The notes under the pieces were generated by a model. That model was not told the DNA's origin and made no database searches. It saw only the letters and a program-made list of their open reading frames with translations. Made by a program: the position numbers and the translations under genes. Below, one piece after another: positions 1 through 6,287 of a DNA stretch of 14,225 nt. This DNA is from Bacteroidota bacterium (GTDB lineage: Bacteria; Bacteroidota; Bacteroidia; Chitinophagales; UBA2359), in the NCBI GenBank assembly GCA_020629895.1, contig JAHDCM010000015.1:2656-16880 (forward strand). The letters run 5' to 3'. Position 1 is the stretch's first letter. Every line of letters starts with the position of its first letter.

Positions 1-661
1 TCCGAGAAAAAAGGTCATCTCCTACTCCACTCGCAAAAAGCAAATAACGACCTTCTCCAGGAATAGCACTGTCTTGCACTAATTTCTCATAAAAGGGATT
101 GGCAAAACTACGTTGGTTTTCGGTGACGACTGTATAAAAGGCAACTTTATCTGCTATCAATCCACGTATTTCTCCTCCTCGACGGTTGATGTATTGAATG
201 CCCTGCCCATTGAGTTCCTTGCCCAATTCGAAGTGCAAAACAGGATTGGCGCGCACGACAAATTTTGACGAGTCGGAAGCACGCAAAAAGTCGGCAGGAT
301 AGCGATAAAAATGCTTCAGAATTGGCTTTTTACTTCGCACCAATCTAGCAGGGCAGTACTCATTGTGATCGCGAAAGAGGTAATCTAAGTTAGCCAGGTC
401 TATTTTTTTTAAATGGGAGGGTTTCACATAACGCGCCTCCCCATCTCGCACCAATCCCCTCGTATTGTAAGGCTTTAAGCTACTGTGCAAAAAGCTACTA
501 TGTTGATTTTGTTGGAGTTCAAGACGATCAAAAATATGGTAAGCAGGATGATTGGGATTGAGATAGACGCCTTGCGCTAGACCATTAAAAACAGCCATCA
601 AAAAAAAAATGGACAAATACGCATTTTTTTTCCATTTCTTCGGGAAAAATAAGGGTTTCAT
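1..661 (-). CDS. Exported outer-membrane protein, RemB/Wzi-like, N-terminal part (truncated by window edge)
   Basis: The frame stays open from an ATG at 661 to the left edge, giving 220 residues without a stop; the C-terminus lies outside the window. Residues 1-30 form a Sec signal peptide: a basic start (KPLFFPKKWKKN), a hydrophobic core (AYLSIFFLMAVF) and a probable cleavage site near GLAQG. The mature part begins with a YHIFDRLEL segment, followed by a SLKPYNTRG motif, a VRANPVLHFELG strand, an INRRGGEIRG segment, a VAFYTVVTENQ strand and a PGEGRY motif. From memory this order fits Bacteroidota outer-membrane beta-barrel proteins related to the gliding protein RemB and capsule-assembly Wzi proteins; I could not test it by search. 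The signal peptide is encoded across a run of ten T (plus-strand A at 600-609) and a run of eight A, so the reading frame could slip. It is divergent from the gene at 710 across 48 bp. Confidence 0.6.
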   Translation of the reverse strand, partial: MKPLFFPKKWKKNAYLSIFFLMAVFNGLAQGVYLNPNHPAYHIFDRLELQQNQHSSFLHSSLKPYNTRGLVRDGEARYVKPSHLKKIDLANLDYLFRDHNEYCPARLVRSKKPILKHFYRYPADFLRASDSSKFVVRANPVLHFELGKELNGQGIQYINRRGGEIRGLIADKVAFYTVVTENQRSFANPFYEKLVQDSAIPGEGRYLLFASGVGDDLFSR

Positions 662-709
662 AAGTCTTAATTATAGAGGCTGTTTACTTAAAAAGCTAAT
701 TGATTCTTT

Positions 710-1102
710 ATGATTCCTACTGATATTATTGTTTGGTTTGTATTAACTAGCATTGCCATTGCCATTGTAGTTTGGCGACATTACCGATACCTACGCGTAA
801 AGATCGTAAGTTTAAAACGACTTCGCTGGTATTCGAAATACCTTCGAGAAAAAGTACATCAACCAGAAGTGCGCTCACACGTAGGTATTATTGGCATCAA
901 TCGCATTATTGAATCCTTGCGCGATACGACGTATAGTGACCGAGAAGAAGCATTATTGTTGCAAAACAAAATTGCATCTAAAATGGATGAAATCAATATC
1001 ATCTTAGATCATTGGCTACATAACACGCAGAAAAATGAAGAGCGATTGCGCCAAAAAATTAAACAAGTAAATGCCTTAATTGACCAGCGTAGAGATTATT
1101 GA
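710..1102 (+). CDS. Small membrane-anchored coiled-coil protein, function unknown
   Basis: 130 residues from an ATG with no clear Shine-Dalgarno sequence upstream. Residues 5-22 (DIIVWFVLTSIAIAIVVW) form one hydrophobic segment, followed by a strongly basic stretch (RHYRYLRVKIVSLKRLRW). This suggests a signal anchor with the rest in the cytoplasm. From about residue 60 to the end the protein is charged and helical (DREEALLLQNKIASKMDEI, then NEERLRQKIKQVNALIDQRR), consistent with a coiled coil. I recognise no family. It faces away from the outer-membrane protein gene at 661 and converges on the dehydrogenase gene, with 4 bp between the two stop codons, so no terminator fits between them. Length, absence of internal stops and coherent composition support a real gene. 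Confidence 0.6.
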   Translation: MIPTDIIVWFVLTSIAIAIVVWRHYRYLRVKIVSLKRLRWYSKYLREKVHQPEVRSHVGIIGINRIIESLRDTTYSDREEALLLQNKIASKMDEINIILDHWLHNTQKNEERLRQKIKQVNALIDQRRDY

Positions 1103-1106
1103 TTGC

Positions 1107-2321
1107 CTATACTTTCTCTGACACATAATCTCGCAAGTACTCGTACTTACCATATAAATTGCCTGCTTTGGTAATACTTGCCTGCTCAATAATGGCACTT
1201 TCTGCTTTAAAAAATTCGGGAATAACATCGCGAATCAAGTCTTCTCCAAATTTGGTCGAAGCATCTCTTGGCAACTCATTGGGCAGATTATCTATCGACA
1301 TAATGTCAATGGTGTGTGCTTGATAAGGAGCCACCTCCTCCATTGTTTGCGGATCATACCCCATTGTCGGATCACCAATAACAGTAGCACGTAAAGTAGC
1401 AGGTATAGAACCATTAATATCACAAGTAATATCAGCAATCACTCGAATATTAAAGTCAGTAGCTTGCATATCTTTTTTGGTAAAAAACAACGGAGCTTTC
1501 GGATCCCAATAAATGCCATTCATCATCAAATCTACTACTTTGGTATAAGGAGCAAAAGTAGAAACATAATCTTGAGGATTCGTATAAAAGTCCTTTTTCA
1601 CAAAAGCTCCACCCTCTTTGTGAGCGTATAAATCAGCAACATCCAACATCGAATAAACCGCTTCTTCATAAGTATTTTCTAGCAAATCTGTTGCACTTAC
1701 CTCCTTAATTCCTAGTACATCCAACACTTCTTTCGCACCTGTTGCCACTCTACCTCCTCCTGTAAGGACGATTTTCATGGCCGGGAGTTGCAAGTGTTGA
1801 TAAATACCCTTCAATTCGGCATAATCTTTTGCCTGATAAGCAGGAATCAAATCATATAAACGGTGCTTTTTTCCATACACCAATAAGCCATTATGCGCGC
1901 CTACAATTCCTGCAAAATGCCCAAACCCTAAGATGCGTTTTCCATGCGTATAACGCAAACATTCGTAATCAATGAGTTGGATATTTTGGGCAATAATTTC
2001 TTGCAATAAAGTACGGTTATAAGGTTGTTTTTTGATAGTATGCGAGAAAAACAGATACTTTTTATTGGGAATCAGCTTAGGTTTAGGCACCTCTTTCACT
2101 CCCATTAAAATATCACAATCCGACAAATCCTCTTGTAACGGAATATCCAAAGCCATATATTCCTCATCTGAAAAACAACGATTTGGCGATGGTTCTACAA
2201 CAATGGATAAGGCATCTCCATACAAATCTAGCAATTTGCGACACTGTTTAGGTGGCAATGGTACCCGTGAGTCAGGTGGGTTCTTTTCTTCGCGGATAAC
2301 TCCTATTTTAACTTTAGACAT
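1107..2321 (-). CDS. Saccharopine dehydrogenase (LYS1-like) / alanine dehydrogenase family NAD(P)-dependent oxidoreductase
   Basis: 404 residues, a normal length for the AlaDh/PNT superfamily. The N-terminal domain begins KIGVIREEKNPPDSRVPLPP, the substrate-binding signature of this superfamily. It continues with VEPSPNRCFSDEEY, GVKEVP and FFSHTIKKQ. K76 and H94 stand where yeast saccharopine dehydrogenase (Lys1) has its catalytic Lys77 and His96, and R19 matches the conserved substrate arginine. FGHFAGIVGAHNGL marks the domain junction. The Rossmann nucleotide site is VLTGGGRVATGA (glycines at 188-190 and 195). By family it should reversibly oxidise saccharopine to lysine and 2-oxoglutarate, or act on a related amino acid. 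Bacteroidota usually make lysine through diaminopimelate, so a catabolic or other amino-acid role is possible. No pathway partner is nearby. The ATG at 2321 is the first in frame; a TAA lies two codons upstream. Confidence 0.8.
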   Translation of the reverse strand: MSKVKIGVIREEKNPPDSRVPLPPKQCRKLLDLYGDALSIVVEPSPNRCFSDEEYMALDIPLQEDLSDCDILMGVKEVPKPKLIPNKKYLFFSHTIKKQPYNRTLLQEIIAQNIQLIDYECLRYTHGKRILGFGHFAGIVGAHNGLLVYGKKHRLYDLIPAYQAKDYAELKGIYQHLQLPAMKIVLTGGGRVATGAKEVLDVLGIKEVSATDLLENTYEEAVYSMLDVADLYAHKEGGAFVKKDFYTNPQDYVSTFAPYTKVVDLMMNGIYWDPKAPLFFTKKDMQATDFNIRVIADITCDINGSIPATLRATVIGDPTMGYDPQTMEEVAPYQAHTIDIMSIDNLPNELPRDASTKFGEDLIRDVIPEFFKAESAIIEQASITKAGNLYGKYEYLRDYVSEKV

Positions 2322-2393
2322 ATTTATATATTTTTGGTTCTGCGAAGATAATACCTCCTTTGCTTATTTGTGTCATTTTTTTTGTCGAAAATC

Positions 2394-2612
2394 TGGGCGT
2401 GTCCCCATTTCCTATATTTTACCGCCCGTAGTTCATGCGAGGACGCATAAACGGGCAGAAAAATATAGAAAATGGGGTCGGGCTATCCGCTTGTAGTTGT
2501 CTCATACCTGCTTGTTCAGCATAATCCTAGCGGTGTCTTCCGCTGTCAGCCCCGCTAGTCCTTGCTTCACTAAGCAGCTATTTCGCCAAGCTACCGCTAC
2601 TATCCCTCACGC
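2394..2612. repeat. Hairpin-containing interspersed repeat, copy A
   Basis: This element is shared with 8313-8518. It opens with TGGGCG and then has a long hairpin: left arm 2403-2429, right arm 2451-2477, 24 of 27 positions complementary, 21-bp loop with a nested ATGCG/CGCAT pair. Next comes a 25-bp box at 2475-2499 (starting GGGTCGGGCTAT), identical to copy B at 23 of 25 positions. A central part follows with a perfect 7-bp inverted repeat (CTAGCGG 2527-2533, CCGCTAG 2552-2558). The last box, 2588-2612 (starting AAGCTACCGCTACTATCCC), matches copy B at 22 of 25 positions. CTACCGC at 2591-2597 can also pair with GCGGTAG at 2611-2617. The hairpin arms have no sequence similarity to those of copy B. 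The element lies 72 bp beyond the lgt stop codon. I cannot say whether it works as DNA or RNA. Confidence 0.8.
2403..2477. repeat. Long hairpin of repeat copy A
   Basis: Inverted repeat with 27-bp arms and three mismatches around a 21-bp loop. The outer edge is CCCC/GGGG and the inner edge CCCGT/ACGGG, with an AT-rich middle. There is no T-run directly after it on either strand, so it is not a standard intrinsic terminator, although it could stall or protect the lgt transcript. Confidence 0.75.
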
Positions 2613-2684
2613 GGTAGAAGTTTGAACGATTCACGATTAAACATCCGACGGAACTACCATCAACAGCCAAATAGATTGATTCAT

Positions 2685-3443
2685 TTATTCTTTCATCTTT
2701 ACTAATATCCCCACCCCCAAGATAACCAATGGCACACTCAACAACTGCGTCACCACCGCATCCTCCTTCCAACACTCAATAATAATACGACAAGTGGGAG
2801 CAATGATTAGAAATAAGGCCATAAGGGTGCCAGGTTTCCATTTGGGAAAACGATGATAACAGTAAAAAAGTAAGAAAAATACGCCAAAAATCATCCCCGC
2901 TTCATAGAGTTGGGTGGGGTGACGTGGCTGGAGATCGGCAGTGCGGAAAACAACAGCCCAGGGAACATCTGTAATGGTACCATATAGCTCAGAGTTGAAA
3001 AAATTGCCTATTCGAATAAGTCCACCAATGAGGGAAGCTCCCACTGCTAGGACATCAAGGACTGCCCAGGGATTGTATTGGTATTTTTTGCTAAAAAGAT
3101 AAAGGGCGATAAAATTACCTATTACTCCTCCATGACTAGCTAAACCTCCTTTCCAGATCATGAAAACTTCGAGAGGATGTTCAAGAAAATAAGGGAGGTC
3201 ATAAAATAAGACATGCATTAATCGCGCGCCTATTAACCCACCAATAAGGAGGTACTGTCCCAAGATAATGACATGCCGTTGATTCCACTTATTTTTTCGA
3301 AATAGGTATTGCGCAACAAAATAACTCAATAATACAGACAAACCCCACAGAAGACTATACCAACGTAGTCCCCCAGTTTCCCAATGAATGATGAAAGGGT
3401 CAGGTGTAAACTGGTAAAGTGTTAAAAATAAGTGATTGAGCAT
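2685..3443 (-). CDS. lgt: Prolipoprotein diacylglyceryl transferase
   Basis: 252 residues. Lgt is an inner-membrane enzyme that moves a diacylglyceryl group from phosphatidylglycerol to the lipobox cysteine of prolipoproteins, the first step of lipoprotein maturation. Several hydrophobic segments span the protein. Conserved stretches appear in family order: WYSLLWG (28-34), LIGARLMHVLFY (70-81), GGLASHGG (99-106), LIRIGNFFNSELYG (142-155), RHPTQLYE and a C-terminal RIIIE. H104, R144, N147 and G155 line up, one residue off, with E. coli His103, Arg143, Asn146 and Gly154; R219 and E223 fit the late Arg/Glu pair. It is a little shorter than usual. The start lies 9 bp after the nth stop on the same strand, so the two genes are probably cotranscribed. 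Repeat copy A follows its 3' end. Confidence 0.93.
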   Translation of the reverse strand: MLNHLFLTLYQFTPDPFIIHWETGGLRWYSLLWGLSVLLSYFVAQYLFRKNKWNQRHVIILGQYLLIGGLIGARLMHVLFYDLPYFLEHPLEVFMIWKGGLASHGGVIGNFIALYLFSKKYQYNPWAVLDVLAVGASLIGGLIRIGNFFNSELYGTITDVPWAVVFRTADLQPRHPTQLYEAGMIFGVFFLLFYCYHRFPKWKPGTLMALFLIIAPTCRIIIECWKEDAVVTQLLSVPLVILGVGILVKMKE

Positions 3444-3452
3444 TAATGGGGA

Positions 3453-4088
3453 TTATATAAATAAAGACTTTCTTCCTATTTTGGAACAAATGGGGCAAGC
3501 ATTGGGGACATGTCCTCGCGCAGGGCAGTATTCCCGCCCAAAGAAGATGATTTGTAAATGGAGTTTATTCCACAATTCTTCAGGGAATAGTCGTTTGAGG
3601 TCTTTCTCAGTTTGTACGACATTTTTACCTGTTGAGAGTTTCCAACGATAGGCTAGGCGATGAATATGGGTATCTACGGGGAAGGCGGGTACTCCGAAGG
3701 CTTGTGACATAACGACGGAGGCCGTTTTGTGTCCCACTCCTGGTAAAGCTTCGAGGTCTTCGAATGATTGTGGTACTTCTCCAGCATGTTTGTCGAGGAG
3801 AATTTGTGACAGTTCGTGAATGGCTTTCGATTTTCGGGGCGACAAACCACAAGGACGTATGATAGCTTTGATTTGCTCTACTTCGAGTTGTACCATCTCT
3901 TGTGGAGTATCCGCTTCAGCAAACAATAGAGGGGTTATTTTGTTGACTCGTTCATCGGTACATTGGGCAGAAAGTAAGACTGCTATCAGTAAGGTGTAGG
4001 GGTCTTTGTGGGTCAAAGGTACTGGTGTTTCGGGATAGAGTGCTTCGAGGGTTTCCGTAACGAAGGTGATGGTTTGTTGTTTAGTCAT
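3453..4088 (-). CDS. nth: Endonuclease III (DNA glycosylase/AP lyase)
   Basis: 211 residues from the ATG at 4088. A TTG two codons upstream (4094) is open but a less likely start. Nth excises oxidised pyrimidines and nicks abasic sites in base-excision repair. The family core is intact: DPYTLLIAVLLSAQCTDERVN (29-49), the helix-hairpin-helix LPGVGHKTASVV (115-126) with catalytic K121, and VDTHIHRLAYR with catalytic D139 (E. coli Lys120 and Asp138). The C-terminal iron-sulfur region is unusual. Cysteines occur at 188, 198 and 201, and none follows in the ten-residue tail, whereas E. coli Nth has four in a C-x6-C-x2-C-x5-C pattern. The [4Fe-4S] cluster is therefore probably altered or absent. 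The gene is first of a pair with lgt and is divergent from the desaturase gene across 21 bp. Confidence 0.92.
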   Translation of the reverse strand: MTKQQTITFVTETLEALYPETPVPLTHKDPYTLLIAVLLSAQCTDERVNKITPLLFAEADTPQEMVQLEVEQIKAIIRPCGLSPRKSKAIHELSQILLDKHAGEVPQSFEDLEALPGVGHKTASVVMSQAFGVPAFPVDTHIHRLAYRWKLSTGKNVVQTEKDLKRLFPEELWNKLHLQIIFFGREYCPARGHVPNACPICSKIGRKSLFI

Positions 4089-4109
4089 ATACAAAATTAA
4101 TAAAAACAG

Positions 4110-5576
4110 ATGGATCAGGAACGTAAAGTGGCAATAATTGGTGCAGGTATTGCTGGAATGGCAACCGCTATTCGCTTGGCTTGCAAGGGATATACTGTCA
4201 CGGTATATGAAGCGAATGATTATGCGGGTGGGAAATTAACAGAAATTGAAGTAGATGGATTTCGGTTTGATGCGGGGCCGTCGTTATTTACCCTACCAAG
4301 ATTGGTAGATGAATTGATTGAGTTGGTTGGTGATAAGGCACAGGTGGATTTTTCGTATGCGCGTTTACCAGTCATCTGTCATTATTTTTATGAAGATGGG
4401 ACACGTCTACAAGCAGCCGCAGAACCTGCGGCTTTTGCAAAGGAGGTGAGTCAGAAATTACTGGTAGATGAAAAAGAGGTACTGGACTTTTTGGAAGATA
4501 GTGCCGCGATTTATGACTTGACGGCTTCTTTATTTTTGGAACGTTCACTACATCAACTAAAAACTTACTTGTTACCAGAGACATTGCGGGCAGTTGCAGG
4601 CATGCATAAAGTTGATGCGTTTCGCACAATGCATGCGGCAAATGAAAAACGTTTTCAAGACCCTCGTTTGGTACAATTATTTGATCGGTATGCGACTTAT
4701 AATGGCTCTAATCCCTATTCGGCTCCTGCTACCTTGAATATTATTCCACATTTGGAATTTAATCAGGGAGCTTATTTTCCAAAGGGCGGAATGCATGAAA
4801 TAACAAAGACCTTACAAAAACTAGCCATAGCCGTTGGTGTGCAATTTCATTTCGGAACGCGGGTAGACCATATTGTGACTCACCAGCATAAGGTGTGTGG
4901 TGTGCGTGTACAAGGTAAGGTTCATTTCTTTGATGTGGTTGTGAGCAATATGGATGTGTATCCAACTTATAAAAAATTATTGCCCCAACACCGCGCTCCC
5001 GAAAAAACACTAGCACAAGAACGCTCTAGTTCAGCCTTGATTTTTTATTGGGGAATAGACAAGCCTTTTCCTGAATTGGACTTACACAATATTTTTTTTA
5101 GCAGGGATTATGCTGCCGAGTTCAAGCATTTATTTGATCTTAAAACCCTGTATGATGATCCTACTATTTATATTAACATCAGCTCTAAATATCAAAAAGG
5201 AGATGCTCCAGTAGGATGCGAAAACTGGTTTACAATGATTAATGCACCTACCAATGAGGGACAAAATTGGGAGCTATTGATTGAACAGGCTCGTGATCAA
5301 ATTGTTGAAAAATTAGAACGGATGTTGGGATGCTCTATTAAAGATCGGATAGTGTGTGAAAGAATTTTAGACCCACGTAGTATCGAAAGAAAGACTTCTT
5401 CTTATCAGGGGTCACTTTATGGCACTAGTTCTAATAATCGCTTGGCTGCTTTTTTCCGACATCCTAATTTTAGTCATTCTATCAAGGGTTTATATTTTTG
5501 TGGCGGAAGTGTGCATCCTGGAGGAGGAATCCCTCTTTGTTTATTGTCTGCCAAAATAGTATGCGATCTATTATAA
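4110..5576 (+). CDS. Carotenoid desaturase, CrtI/CrtD family
   Basis: 488 residues, the normal length for phytoene desaturase-like FAD enzymes. The N-terminus carries the dinucleotide-binding fold VAIIGAGIAGMATAIRLA (GxGxxG at 11-16) with the ribose-binding acid E34. YAGGKLTEIEVDGFRFDAGPS follows, a hallmark of the family. The C-terminal FAD-contact motif is LYFCGGSVHPGGGIPLCLLSAK (about 461-482). GGSVHPGGG, rather than GAGTHPGAG, is what I associate with CrtD-type 1-hydroxycarotenoid 3,4-desaturases used for saproxanthin/myxol-type pigments, but a phytoene or other carotene desaturase is not excluded. It should act at the cytoplasmic membrane on lipid-soluble carotenes. No other carotenoid gene is in the window; an oxidase subunit gene follows after 81 bp. 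The ATG at 4110 gives the Rossmann motif at the usual distance. Confidence 0.85.
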   Translation: MDQERKVAIIGAGIAGMATAIRLACKGYTVTVYEANDYAGGKLTEIEVDGFRFDAGPSLFTLPRLVDELIELVGDKAQVDFSYARLPVICHYFYEDGTRLQAAAEPAAFAKEVSQKLLVDEKEVLDFLEDSAAIYDLTASLFLERSLHQLKTYLLPETLRAVAGMHKVDAFRTMHAANEKRFQDPRLVQLFDRYATYNGSNPYSAPATLNIIPHLEFNQGAYFPKGGMHEITKTLQKLAIAVGVQFHFGTRVDHIVTHQHKVCGVRVQGKVHFFDVVVSNMDVYPTYKKLLPQHRAPEKTLAQERSSSALIFYWGIDKPFPELDLHNIFFSRDYAAEFKHLFDLKTLYDDPTIYINISSKYQKGDAPVGCENWFTMINAPTNEGQNWELLIEQARDQIVEKLERMLGCSIKDRIVCERILDPRSIERKTSSYQGSLYGTSSNNRLAAFFRHPNFSHSIKGLYFCGGSVHPGGGIPLCLLSAKIVCDLL

Positions 5577-5657
5577 ATCAATATGTTATAATAACTCATA
5601 CCAAAACATATAAATTCTATTCCAAAAGTTACTTTTCATTTTTTAACCGTCTTGATT

Positions 5658-6287
5658 ATGAGTGATGAACATAAAAAGTCTGCTATTCAAGTAGATGAAC
5701 AAGAACCAGCCATTTATAAAATACACCCTCACAAAATGATGATGTATTTTGGTATTGCTTCACTCAGTTCTTTATTTATTGGATTTTCGATTGCCTATTT
5801 GTTTAGTAAAGGACTATGGACTTGGGAACAATTTTCCTTTCCTAAAGTCTTTTTATTGTCAACAATTGTATTGGCATTGAGCAGTGTAACGGCTCATTAT
5901 GCTCTTCAATCTTACTTACATGACAAAGCGGAACAGCTACGAGATATGTTGAAATGGACGCTTATATTGAGTCTGTTATTTGTGGGATTACAGTTATGGG
6001 GTTGGAAAGTATTGCAAGACTTAGGTATTTATTTGAGTGGCACACCTGATGGCTCTTTTTTATACTTATTAAGTGGTTTGCATGCTTTACACGTATTGGC
6101 GGGTGTCATTTTTTTGTACGGTAGTTATAAGGCAATTAATCGAAAGATCAGTGATCCTGTCGAAGAGCTATTGTTTTTTGAAGATCCTAGTACCAAAAGG
6201 CGACTAGAATTATTAGTTACTTATTGGCATTTTGTAGACATTTTGTGGTTTTATTTATTGTTCTTCTTCTTATTCAACCACTTGTGA
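5658..6287 (+). CDS. Haem-copper (cytochrome c) oxidase subunit III
   Basis: 209 residues from the ATG at 5658. An in-frame TTG at 5652 would add only two residues and is unlikely. Five membrane segments are visible, at about 27-49, 62-85, 98-119, 133-157 and 184-208, matching the five-helix form of subunit III. Two family signatures are clear: SGLHALHVLAG (139-149) and YWHFVDILWFYLLFF (189-203). The charged N-terminal tail of about 25 residues would lie in the cytoplasm. Subunit III supports assembly and turnover stability of the oxygen-reducing complex. It stands without subunits I and II, so the partners must be encoded elsewhere. It follows the desaturase gene on the same strand after 81 bp, with no clear terminator or promoter between them. 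Confidence 0.88.
   Translation: MSDEHKKSAIQVDEQEPAIYKIHPHKMMMYFGIASLSSLFIGFSIAYLFSKGLWTWEQFSFPKVFLLSTIVLALSSVTAHYALQSYLHDKAEQLRDMLKWTLILSLLFVGLQLWGWKVLQDLGIYLSGTPDGSFLYLLSGLHALHVLAGVIFLYGSYKAINRKISDPVEELLFFEDPSTKRRLELLVTYWHFVDILWFYLLFFFLFNHL

Larger units (their letters stand above)
2322..2684. other. Gene-free stretch between lgt and the dehydrogenase gene
   Basis: 363 bp without a supportable gene. Most of it is repeat copy A. The 72 bp beyond the repeat, towards the lgt stop, show nothing recognisable. The 72 bp on the dehydrogenase side must hold that gene's promoter. On the minus strand they contain an AGGAGG (plus 2353-2358) about 32 nt before the ATG, too far to serve as its ribosome-binding site. 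Confidence 0.6.

Noticed and set aside
2353..2358. AGGAGG on the minus strand as ribosome-binding site of the dehydrogenase gene
   Set aside because: It is about 32 nt from the ATG, with an in-frame TAA between; the other genes here also lack Shine-Dalgarno sites.
2403..2477. Repeat copy A hairpin as an intrinsic terminator of lgt
   Set aside because: No U-tract follows the stem on the minus strand, and the equivalent copy B hairpin is separate from the true terminator at 8158-8198.
2032..2496. 154-codon open frame on the plus strand
   Set aside because: Its first two thirds are antisense to the well-supported dehydrogenase gene, and its last part is the hairpin repeat read as protein (ending GRAIRL from the conserved box). 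No family features.
2578..2775. 65-codon open frame on the minus strand
   Set aside because: It overlaps the 3' end of lgt in another frame and runs into the repeat; its composition is not protein-like.
3625..3852. 75-codon open frame on the minus strand inside nth
   Set aside because: It lies wholly within the nth coding sequence in another frame and is arginine/serine/threonine-rich, as expected of a shadow.
4089..4094. TTG at 4094 as the nth start
   Set aside because: An ATG lies two codons downstream at 4088 and no ribosome-binding site favours the TTG.
4372..5016. Two open frames of 89 and 85 codons antisense to the desaturase gene
   Set aside because: They lie entirely inside a strongly supported coding gene and show no recognisable motifs.
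5652..5657. TTG at 5652 as the oxidase subunit start
   Set aside because: The ATG at 5658 gives a natural hydrophilic N-terminus; the TTG adds only two residues without support.
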